Program-made: the position numbers and the translations under genes
Origin: JAICSD01 sp035637115
GTDB taxonomy: Bacteria > Acidobacteriota > Vicinamibacteria > Vicinamibacterales > 2-12-FULL-66-21
Reading direction: 5' to 3'
DNA length: 63,706 nucleotides
Assembly: GCA_035637115.1 (NCBI GenBank)
Contig: DASPXV010000245.1
Coordinates: 1-63,706, forward strand
In this document: piece after piece, positions 15,280-22,930 of the stretch
Layout of the letters: each line of letters opens with the position of its first letter
Numbering within the stretch: position 1 is the stretch's first letter
The notes under the pieces: model-generated
The model's database searches: none
Told to the model about the DNA's origin: nothing
The model's input: the letters and a program-made list of their open reading frames with translations, nothing else

Positions 15280-17787
15280 ATGCGCTTCTTCGCATCTGCC
15301 CTGCTCGCGGCGGTTTTCGCGGTCGGGCAGCACCCTGCCCCGCAGCCGATCTTCCGCTCCGGCATCGATCTCGTTCGTTTCGACGTCCGCGTCACCGACG
15401 CCAACGGGCGGCCCATCACGGACATCCGCCCGGAAGAGCTCGAAATCGTCGAGAACGGCCAGGCGCTGCCGCTGCTGCTCTTCCAGCACATCGCGGAGCC
15501 GCCGGGCATGTACGCGGAGGCGGCGCTGCGCGCGGTGTCAGCCGAAGTGTCGTCGAATCGCGCCGCACCGCGCGGGCACTTGTACCTGCTCGTCTTCGAT
15601 CAGGCGCACATCACGCCGGGCAACGAGCAGATCGTGCGGCGCGCGGCGGAGACATTCATCAAGACCCGTGTGCGTTCGTCGGATCGCGTCGCGGTAATCG
15701 GGATTCCCGGTCCGGGACCGGAGCTGGGCTTCACGGCGGATCGGACGCGTGCCCTCGCGGAGCTCGCGAAAGTGCGCGCGGAGATGGACCACAACGTCAA
15801 GAGCGCCGGCGGAGACATTTCGGTGCACGAGGCGTACGAGATCGCAGCGGGCAGCGATAAGGCGGTCACCGACGTGCTCGTGCGGCAATCCATCGACCTG
15901 ACGGCGGACGTGGGCGCCGCTGCCGCGGCCGGCACGACCGGCGCGGTCGATCGCGGCGCGCAGCGTCGCGCGTCGGGCGAAGAACCCGCGGTGACGCGCA
16001 AGCTGATTCTCGAAAATGCGCGGACGATCGTCGCGCAAGCGGACGCCGCGGCGCGCGACACGCTGCACAGGCTGTCGGATCTCATCGCACAGTACCGCAC
16101 GATCGAAGGACGCAAGACGGTTGTTTTCTTCTCCGAAGGCTTCCACCAGCGAAACGTCACGCGAGAGCTCGAACACGTTGCCGCCGCGGCAGCCCAGAGC
16201 TATGCCGTGTTCTACTCGTTCGATTTGAACCGCCGCGCGGGATCCGACATCGCGCGCCCGCAGGTGCCGTCCACCGACAACGCCACGGAGGCGATGGCGC
16301 GAACCGAGCCGCTTGGCGGGCTCGCAGCGGAAACCGACGGCGCGCTGATCATCGACGCGGCCTCACACCTCGACACCGCGCTCGCGCGGATCGCCGAACA
16401 GGCGCAGGACTATTACGTCGTTGGCTTCACGCCCAGCGCCGCGGCGCTCGCGGCACGCGGCGATTACCGCCGCGTCTCGGTCCGCGTGAAGCGGCCGGGC
16501 GCACGCGTGAGCGCGCGGACCGGCTACGCAGCCTTGAAGCCCGGCGCCGTGCTCGACAGGCGCCGCGCAATCGATGCGGCGCTTGCGGCTCCCTTCGCGC
16601 AGCAGGCGCTGCGCGTCGAGTACACGACGTACACGCTGCGGGCCGAGAATGCCGGCCGGTCGCGCGTCATTCTCTCCCTCGAGGCGGACCTGCCGGTGAA
16701 GAGCGGCGAAGACGAGACAGCCGACGTCGTCTTCGTCGTCCGCGACATGCGTGATGGACGCGTCGTCGCAAGCGGCACCGACACGATGCCGCTGCCGCAA
16801 GCCGCCAGCGAAGGATCCGCAACGGGACGCGGGCTCTATCGCGTGCACTTCGACGTTCCGCCCGGCGCGTACATGATGCGCACGATCGTGCGGGAACCCG
16901 GTGGTCTCGTCGGAAGCGCCGATCGGAAGCTCGATGTACGCGGGGTATCCGGTCCCGACGTCACTGTCAGCGACGTCATCCTGTCCTCTGCCACGGGATC
17001 ACTGCCGGTGCGCGCGCGTGCGTATACGGAGGATGGACTGTCGGGCATGCTCGAGGCGTACGGCCGCATCCCGGAACAGCTCGAGGCACTCGCCGTCACC
17101 GCGGCGCTGGTTCCCGCCGGATCGAACCAGCCCCTTGCAACCGTCAAGGCAGACACAGACGCCGCGATCAGCGATGGCACGGGAATGGTGCGGCGCGCGA
17201 AGTTCGCTCTGCCGCTGTCATCCATCACCCCTGGCGCCTACGTCGCGCGTGTGAAGGTGACCGCCGGATCGGAAACGATTGCGGAGCTGGCACGCGAGGT
17301 CGAGGTCGTGGCAGGCCGCGCTCCAACACCGCCACCTGCGGCGCCTCTGCCCGCGCCGGCGATGCGTCCGGCAGATATCCTCAACGGCGATTTCGTCCGG
17401 AAGGCGCGCGAGACACTGCGGCAGTCGATGTCTCCGCCTGCCGCGCATGCGACGAAAGGATTCGATCTGTTCGCGGCAGCGGAGTATGCGGCCGCCGCCG
17501 CGGAGCTGTCAGCGTCGCTGAAAATGAATCAGTCGAACGCCGCCGTCGCGTTCGTACTCGGATGGGCGCACGAAGCGGCCGGGGCGCACCGCGACGCGAT
17601 CAGCGCGTGGCGGGCCGCGGCCGTCATAAATCCGAAGATGGTTCCCGCGCACCTCGCGCTCGCCGACGCGTACCTTCGCCTTTCGGAGCCGGCGCTCGCG
17701 GCGCAGGCGGTGCGCGCCGGCCTCGCGGCACTTCCCGACTCGCCGGAACTGCTGGCGAAGCTGAGCGAGATAGAGCGGAAAGGGTAG
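15280..17787 (+). CDS. VWFA-related acidobacterial-type protein with TPR tail
   Basis: 835 residues. It has a signal peptide (about 1-16) and the FRSGIDLVRFDVRVTD start typical of the VWFA-related acidobacterial domain (TIGR03436-type). A VWA-like fold (about 90-390) is followed by beta-rich repeats and a TPR-like tail (about 715-835). The usual DxSxS metal site is not intact: the strand reads LVFDQAHIT. An unknown 45-residue Ala/Thr-rich insertion lies inside the VWA region. These proteins are secreted or envelope-bound and of unknown function. The gene starts 2 bp after the sulfatase-like gene, so it belongs to the same operon. Confidence 0.85.
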   Translation: MRFFASALLAAVFAVGQHPAPQPIFRSGIDLVRFDVRVTDANGRPITDIRPEELEIVENGQALPLLLFQHIAEPPGMYAEAALRAVSAEVSSNRAAPRGHLYLLVFDQAHITPGNEQIVRRAAETFIKTRVRSSDRVAVIGIPGPGPELGFTADRTRALAELAKVRAEMDHNVKSAGGDISVHEAYEIAAGSDKAVTDVLVRQSIDLTADVGAAAAAGTTGAVDRGAQRRASGEEPAVTRKLILENARTIVAQADAAARDTLHRLSDLIAQYRTIEGRKTVVFFSEGFHQRNVTRELEHVAAAAAQSYAVFYSFDLNRRAGSDIARPQVPSTDNATEAMARTEPLGGLAAETDGALIIDAASHLDTALARIAEQAQDYYVVGFTPSAAALAARGDYRRVSVRVKRPGARVSARTGYAALKPGAVLDRRRAIDAALAAPFAQQALRVEYTTYTLRAENAGRSRVILSLEADLPVKSGEDETADVVFVVRDMRDGRVVASGTDTMPLPQAASEGSATGRGLYRVHFDVPPGAYMMRTIVREPGGLVGSADRKLDVRGVSGPDVTVSDVILSSATGSLPVRARAYTEDGLSGMLEAYGRIPEQLEALAVTAALVPAGSNQPLATVKADTDAAISDGTGMVRRAKFALPLSSITPGAYVARVKVTAGSETIAELAREVEVVAGRAPTPPPAAPLPAPAMRPADILNGDFVRKARETLRQSMSPPAAHATKGFDLFAAAEYAAAAAELSASLKMNQSNAAVAFVLGWAHEAAGAHRDAISAWRAAAVINPKMVPAHLALADAYLRLSEPALAAQAVRAGLAALPDSPELLAKLSEIERKG

Positions 17788-17842
17788 CGGATTGTCATTC
17801 ACCAGGAGTCCGAGCGCGCTGGGCGCGCCAGGAAAGTGAAAA

Positions 17843-18577
17843 ATGATGCTCGCGACAGTGATCGGTATTGCACTGCAGCTTTCGGCGCCCGCGCTCGTGT
17901 CCACGATCGACACCGGCAAGTTGAAAGGTGAACCGACGCAGCTCGCGTGGTCGGCCGAGGGAGACAAGCTGTTTCTCCAGACCTCGGAGCGCGACAAGGC
18001 CGGCATGATCAAGAACCATCGCTTTTTTGTCATGTCCGCGAGCGAGGGCAAACCCGAGCCGGTCGGCGAGCCGCCGGCGTGGGCAACTGAGTACTGGACG
18101 TGGAAGTCGAACCAGTTCGCGCCCGGCTCGAAGACGTTCGGCGTCGACACACCCAAGGTCGAAGAGCGCACGGTGACCGCGACGGCGTCGCCGATGGGGG
18201 GCGACCTCGCTCGCGGCGGCGCCGATACGTCCGGCACCGGCGGCACGAGCGCGGGAGACGTCGCGGCCCACGCCGCGCAGGCGCAGCTCCAGCGGGTCGT
18301 CACGCTGCACCTCAAGGGAGAAGTCGTCGGCGAGTTCGTCAACCAGCAGTTCATCCCCGGCTACACCTTTGGCTGGTCTCCGCGCGAGCAGATGGTCGCG
18401 TATACCAATGCCGCCGGGAAGCTCGCCGTGATGGACGAGAAGATGAACAAGCAGCAGGTCGACGCGACGAAGAACGTCATCCTGCCCGCGTGGTCCCCGG
18501 ACGGCAAGAAGATCGCCTTTCTCCAGCGGGCGGCGAAGAATCGCTACGAGTTGTACGTGGTAAATGTGACGCAATAG
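17843..18577 (+). CDS. Exported beta-propeller (WD40/TolB-like) protein
   Basis: 244 residues with an N-terminal signal sequence (about 1-18). Repeated blades of the PD40/TolB type are visible: TQLAWSAEGDKLFLQT, YTFGWSPREQMVAYTN and ILPAWSPDGKKIAFLQ. Only about three to four blades are present, so it may be a partial propeller or dimerise. A Gly/Thr/Ser-rich loop occurs in the middle. The SD AGGAAAG precedes ATG. It lies between the two VWFA-related genes; a periplasmic interaction role is inferred. Confidence 0.75.
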   Translation: MMLATVIGIALQLSAPALVSTIDTGKLKGEPTQLAWSAEGDKLFLQTSERDKAGMIKNHRFFVMSASEGKPEPVGEPPAWATEYWTWKSNQFAPGSKTFGVDTPKVEERTVTATASPMGGDLARGGADTSGTGGTSAGDVAAHAAQAQLQRVVTLHLKGEVVGEFVNQQFIPGYTFGWSPREQMVAYTNAAGKLAVMDEKMNKQQVDATKNVILPAWSPDGKKIAFLQRAAKNRYELYVVNVTQ

Positions 18578-18605
18578 TTTGAGGGTTGCGTCGGGGTGAA
18601 ACTTG

Positions 18606-20657
18606 ATGCGTTTGTGGTTGGTAGCGGCGTTCGTCGTCCTTGCTCATTCGCAGCAGACTCCGACACCTGCGCCACCGCCGCAGACATTTCGGTCCGGCAC
18701 GCAGCTCGTCGAAGTCGACGTGCGCGTGCTCAAGGACGGCCGCTTCGTCACGGATCTTGGCCTCGGCGATTTCCAGATCAGCGAAGACGGCGTTCCACAG
18801 AAGATCCAATCAGTCACACTGGTCGGCGCAGCTTCCGCCGCTGTAGCACCTTCAGCACCCGGCACCGAGCACCAAGCACAGAGCACTCACCCAATCCCAG
18901 GCACCGAGCACGCAGCACCCGCCGTGTGGCTTTTCGTCTTCGACACCAACCACCTGAGCGCCGGTGGACTGCAGCGGACGCGGGACGCCGTGGTGGCCTT
19001 CGTCAAGGACCGGTTTCGCCACGGCGACATGGGCGGCGTAGTCAGCGAAGGCAACATGATCAATGGTCGCCTGACCACTGATCGCGAGGAGCTGCGCAAG
19101 GCAGCGACCGGCATGAAGCTGCCGGGAGACACACGTCCGCGTTTGATGCTGCAACGGGAGTGGCCGCGCCTCCGCGATGATGAGGAGGCCGAGCTCTACG
19201 ACAGGGGGGACGCGAGCACCATGGCCACTGCGGTCGATCGCGCCTGCGCGGAGGATGCGGACTTCTGCAATCGACCGCACGGAAAAGAGGCCGTGGAGGC
19301 GATCCTTGACGGCAAGGCGCGTAATGCCGTCGTTGACGCGCGCGTGAGGGCAACTCGCTCGATCACCTCCATCGACCTGATTTGTAAGGGGCTCGCGAGG
19401 ATCCCGGGTGCGAAAAGCATCGTGTTCCTCTCCGAAGGTTTCCGCATCGAAGGGCGCGAAGGTGAACTGCGACTCGCAGTGGGGCAAGCGGCAAGAGCCG
19501 GCGCACATTTCTACACCATCGATGCGCGCGGACTCGACAAGACGGGAGGCGCGATCGTTGATCAAGTGGTGGCCTTCGACTCGCACGGGCCCTCGAATAC
19601 GTTCGATATGCAGGCGGATGGCACGAACAGCCTGGCCGTGGACACCGGCGGGATGGCGATCCGCAACGAGAACAACTTCTCGCGTGCGCTTGACATCATC
19701 CAGCAGGACGCCGGCACCTACTACGTCGTCGCGTATGCGCCGTCGAATGCCGCGTTCGACGGGAAGTATCGCGCGATCGACGTCAAGGTCTCGCGGGCTG
19801 GAGTGAAGGTGCGCGCGCGGCGCGGCTACCTGGCGCTCGAGCCAGCCGCGCTTCTGACCCGCAGGGCCATCACGCGCGCGCCGCCCGCCGCGGGGGTGCC
19901 GGATGTGCCCGTATCGCCCGGCGTGCTCACGCTTCGGGAGGACGTCAGTATCGCGGTGCCGCTGCCCGCAGGACGAATGGACACGGGGAAGATAGTCGCG
20001 GCACTGCGAAAGGATCCCGCATCGGCGCGCTTACGCCCGTCGGGCACCGGCACACCCGCCGCCGAACGCGGGTGGGCGGCGTACGAGAAAGGCGACGTCG
20101 AAACTGCGTCGCGCGAGCTTGGAGAAGCGGCAAAGTCACCCGACGCACGCCCGTGGGTGATCTACGCGCTCGGACTCTCACAGTTCGCGCTGCGGCAGTA
20201 TCGCGACTCGGCGCAGTCGTGGGAACGCGTCCGCCGCGACGCGCCGGAGTTCGAGCCGATCTACTTCAGCCTTGCGGACGCATACGGGCTGCAGCACGAC
20301 GAGAGGTCGGCGCTCAAAGTGCTGCGCGATGCCGAATCGCGCTGGCCGGCGGATGCGGAAGTGGAGAACGCCATTGGCGTCATCCACGTCCGCCGCGGCG
20401 CGCTCGACGCCGCGATCGAATCGTTTGAAAAGGCCACGAAGGTCGCGCCGGCCGACGCGCTCGGCTACTTCAACCTCGCGCGCACGCACCAGATGCGGCT
20501 GATGAAGTCACAGCGCTACGACAAGCAGATGGAGAAATGGGTCGGCGGCGATGAGGATCGCCGCCGCGCCATTGCGAACTTCGAGAAGTACCTGCAGCTG
20601 GGCGGCCCCTACGAGCGCCAGGCCAAAGAAGCGCTCGCTGCGCTCGCGTGGAAGTAG
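18606..20657 (+). CDS. VWFA-related acidobacterial-type protein with TPR repeats
   Basis: 683 residues from ATG 18606 (a TTG lies one codon upstream). A signal peptide is followed by the FRSGTQLVEVDVRVLKDGRF domain start, a VWA-like domain (about 100-400) and TPR repeats (about 480-683). The metal-site strand reads LFVFDTNHLSAGG, so the standard DxSxS is again missing. Residues about 80-105 (GTEHQAQSTHPIPGTEHAAP) are encoded by a short tandem 7-mer array and look like an inserted linker. It closes the five-gene sulfatase/VWFA operon and is convergent with the next lipoprotein gene (3 bp apart). Confidence 0.85.
   Translation: MRLWLVAAFVVLAHSQQTPTPAPPPQTFRSGTQLVEVDVRVLKDGRFVTDLGLGDFQISEDGVPQKIQSVTLVGAASAAVAPSAPGTEHQAQSTHPIPGTEHAAPAVWLFVFDTNHLSAGGLQRTRDAVVAFVKDRFRHGDMGGVVSEGNMINGRLTTDREELRKAATGMKLPGDTRPRLMLQREWPRLRDDEEAELYDRGDASTMATAVDRACAEDADFCNRPHGKEAVEAILDGKARNAVVDARVRATRSITSIDLICKGLARIPGAKSIVFLSEGFRIEGREGELRLAVGQAARAGAHFYTIDARGLDKTGGAIVDQVVAFDSHGPSNTFDMQADGTNSLAVDTGGMAIRNENNFSRALDIIQQDAGTYYVVAYAPSNAAFDGKYRAIDVKVSRAGVKVRARRGYLALEPAALLTRRAITRAPPAAGVPDVPVSPGVLTLREDVSIAVPLPAGRMDTGKIVAALRKDPASARLRPSGTGTPAAERGWAAYEKGDVETASRELGEAAKSPDARPWVIYALGLSQFALRQYRDSAQSWERVRRDAPEFEPIYFSLADAYGLQHDERSALKVLRDAESRWPADAEVENAIGVIHVRRGALDAAIESFEKATKVAPADALGYFNLARTHQMRLMKSQRYDKQMEKWVGGDEDRRRAIANFEKYLQLGGPYERQAKEALAALAWK
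18844..18920. repeat. 7-mer tandem array (AGCACNN) in coding sequence
   Basis: Degenerate heptamers AGCACCA, AGCACAG, AGCACTC and relatives, with an interruption, inside the VWFA-related gene. The frame stays open. Confidence 0.6.
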
Positions 20658-20660
20658 GCT

Positions 20661-22529
20661 TCAGCGAAGTCGCGTGTCGGCCGTCATTCGCCCTTCGGTC
20701 GCGTCGCGGAAGAACGCTTCCCATTGCGTTCTGATCCTGTCCAGCTTCGACACCTGCGCGCCGTCCAGCGGCTTTCCAGCGGAAACGACGTAGATGAACG
20801 CCTGACGGTGCACCTTGGACGAATCAGTCGACGACGGGGTGCGCTGGCCCATCACCGCAATTACGTCATCGATCAGCACGTCGCGGCGTGTGCCGGTGAA
20901 CGACACTCCCACTGACGGAGCGGACTCGCTGGTCTTCGTCGAGTTCGGGCTCTCCACGTAGAAGAACGAGGGCACGGCCGAGGGAGGGACCAGCCCCATC
21001 GCGTACTGATCGAGCCGGTTGTATCGCTTCACTGCGTCCGTCGTTCGGAACTGCCCGCCGCCAAGGTCCTCGATGTCGTTGCCCTCCATCACCGACGCAT
21101 CGGAGTCCATGAAGAAACTCCAGTGCGCGAGATCGCGGCCGAGCAGGGCGTCAGAGCGCGCACCGGTTCGATCGCGGAACGACAGGTAAGCCAGCCATCG
21201 GTGCCCCGCTTCTTGCCCGATCACGCTGAGCGTGTTGTTCTCGCCGAGGAACTTCCCGGTCGGATCGTCGGGATACTTACCGAGCCAGTCCATCACCACC
21301 AGCGACCGCAGGCGTCCGCTGCTTCCGAGCGATCGCGACAGATCGTAAATGTCCTGTCCGATGCCGCGAACCTCGTTCGCGACCGTGATCTCGTAGGCAA
21401 AGGCGCCTGTGATCAGCCGGTCGTCGGTCCAGAGGAGGATCTGGTCATAGCTGTCGGAATGCGTCGTGTAAAACTTCTTCGCGACTGCGAACGTGTCGAT
21501 CGAGACCGCCTGCGCGAACCGTTCGGCAATCGCCGCGGAGCTCGAGCCGCTGCCGTTCGACAGATCGACGAGCGCAACATCCGCCGTATGGCCGGGAGAG
21601 ATGCCGACGACGGAGTCGCCGATGTTGATAGCGTCGCTGTATTTCATTTCGACGCTGCCGTCGGGCAGCAGCGTCGTCTGCGCGGTCACAGAACGCGTCG
21701 AGTCGAACGCGCGGACGGCGCACCAGGTGACGGTGTACTGATCCGAGGCCGCGTTCACGAAGATCTTGCCCGTGCCCGTCGACGGATCGAGGTCAGCGAA
21801 GAACGGCGCGACTCGCGCCGGTCCCGTGAGCAGGCGCGCGACGTTGCGCTCGGTGCTGCTCTTGTCCTCCTCGCCGAACGTGATGTTGCCGTCGGAGTTG
21901 ACGAACGCGACCGTCTGCGCCATGCCATAGAAGGGAAAGGAGAACGGGATGTTGACGTTCACAGAGTCGTCATCGCTGAGGGTGACGCGGTTGCCGAGTG
22001 CGGAACGGAAGGTGCCGTCGATCTTCGAGAGCGTGTAGCTGGAGCCATTACGGGTGAACCGCAGCCCCACGCTGCGCACGTCGTAGGGATTCGCGGGAAG
22101 GATCAGGTCGCCCGTGTCCTGGAGGACGGCGATCTCGCCGACGTCCTCCGCTACCGGCGCAGGAGACGTGATCGCGGTCTGGCCGAAAGCGGCGTCCGTA
22201 ACCGCCGCGGCGCGTGCCGCGCCCTCCCGGCGCAGCTGGGCCGCCTCGTGCAGGGCGCGCGCTTCGTAGAGCCGTCCGCGCGGATTGCCGTCGATCAGAC
22301 TTTTCTTTTCAGTCTTGTCTGGAGCCGGTATTGCGCCGCTTGCGACCTCGCCGACCGCGGAGACTTCCGCCGTGTCGGCCAGCAGCGCGGTCGTACAGGG
22401 GTTGGTCGGAGTGGTTCCACCGCCGGAGTTCCCGCCGGAGTTGCCGCCGTTGCTGCCGCCGCCACCGCCGCAGGCAGCAAGGAACGCGGACACGAGGAGT
22501 GCGGTCAGCAGAGCGCGCGTACGTGGCAT
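20661..22529 (-). CDS. Surface lipoprotein with nidogen-like and degenerate metalloprotease-like regions
   Basis: 622 residues. The lipobox FLAAC lies at about 16-20, followed by a Gly/Asn/Ser linker. A middle region (about 180-350: GNITFGEED, RVAPFFADLDPS, YTVTWCAVRAFD) resembles a nidogen-type beta domain. The C-terminal region has IGQEAGHRWLAYLSF, then AHWSFFMDSDASVMEGN and the downstream LDQYAMGL. That arrangement looks like a HExxH metalloprotease family in which the first His is Gln (QEAGH), so activity is doubtful. The SD GGAAGG lies 3 nt before ATG. Substrate and role are unknown; it is monocistronic, or read through from the TonB gene upstream. Confidence 0.75.
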   Translation of the reverse strand: MPRTRALLTALLVSAFLAACGGGGGSNGGNSGGNSGGGTTPTNPCTTALLADTAEVSAVGEVASGAIPAPDKTEKKSLIDGNPRGRLYEARALHEAAQLRREGAARAAAVTDAAFGQTAITSPAPVAEDVGEIAVLQDTGDLILPANPYDVRSVGLRFTRNGSSYTLSKIDGTFRSALGNRVTLSDDDSVNVNIPFSFPFYGMAQTVAFVNSDGNITFGEEDKSSTERNVARLLTGPARVAPFFADLDPSTGTGKIFVNAASDQYTVTWCAVRAFDSTRSVTAQTTLLPDGSVEMKYSDAINIGDSVVGISPGHTADVALVDLSNGSGSSSAAIAERFAQAVSIDTFAVAKKFYTTHSDSYDQILLWTDDRLITGAFAYEITVANEVRGIGQDIYDLSRSLGSSGRLRSLVVMDWLGKYPDDPTGKFLGENNTLSVIGQEAGHRWLAYLSFRDRTGARSDALLGRDLAHWSFFMDSDASVMEGNDIEDLGGGQFRTTDAVKRYNRLDQYAMGLVPPSAVPSFFYVESPNSTKTSESAPSVGVSFTGTRRDVLIDDVIAVMGQRTPSSTDSSKVHRQAFIYVVSAGKPLDGAQVSKLDRIRTQWEAFFRDATEGRMTADTRLR

Positions 22530-22540
22530 AGGCCTTCCGA

Positions 22541-22775
22541 AGTTTGTGGCGCTGGCACGCCAGAGAAAGAAAAACCCAGTGTATCAGCGCCGAGCGAACG
22601 AGCGCAGCGAGTGAGCCACGCGAGCGGCCCGCCTTCGCGCCGGGGGCGCTTCGGCGCGTCCGCCGTAGCTTCAGCGGAGGCGGAAGCGGGGCTCAGGGGC
22701 CCCCGCGAGCGAGCGTGTAGGGGGTTTCCGGGGGCAAAGCCCCCGGATTGAAATTTGTGGCGCTGGCACGCCGGG
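22541..22775. repeat. Direct repeats and GC-rich palindromes between minus-strand genes
   Basis: A 20-bp word, TTTGTGGCGCTGGCACGCC plus flank, occurs at about 22541 and again at about 22756, each followed by an AAAAACCC run. Between them lie GC-rich inverted repeats (CTTCAGCGGAGGCGGAAG, GGGGGCAAAGCCCCC). No gene is seen. Confidence 0.6.
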
Positions 22776-22782
22776 ACAACAA

Positions 22783-22814
22783 AAACCCGGGGCCAGTGTT
22801 CCAGCCCCGGGTTT
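22783..22814 (-). terminator. Intrinsic terminator of the TonB receptor gene
   Basis: An 11-bp stem AAACCCGGGGC/GCCCCGGGTTT with a 10-nt loop. On the minus strand it is followed by TTTTTGTTG. It lies 117 bp after the stop of the minus-strand TonB receptor gene. Confidence 0.8.
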
Positions 22815-22823
22815 CAGTTTAAT

Positions 22824-22888
22824 GCCCAACTCCACAACTCCCAACTCCCAACTCCCAACTCCCAACTCCCAACTCCCAACTCCCAAAT
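22824..22888. repeat. 7-mer tandem array (CCCAACT)
   Basis: About eight heptamers CCCAACT in tandem between the TonB receptor stop and its terminator. The following TTGGGAATTGG can fold back onto the array. Confidence 0.8.
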
Positions 22889-22930
22889 CGCTTGGAAGGA
22901 TGTTGGGAATTGGAAGTTGTCGCGCCGGCT

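Noticed and set aside
21123..22751. Long antisense open frame opposite the surface lipoprotein
   Set aside because: Arg-rich, no domain, and entirely antisense to a gene with signal peptide and coherent segments; such frames are expected at this GC content.
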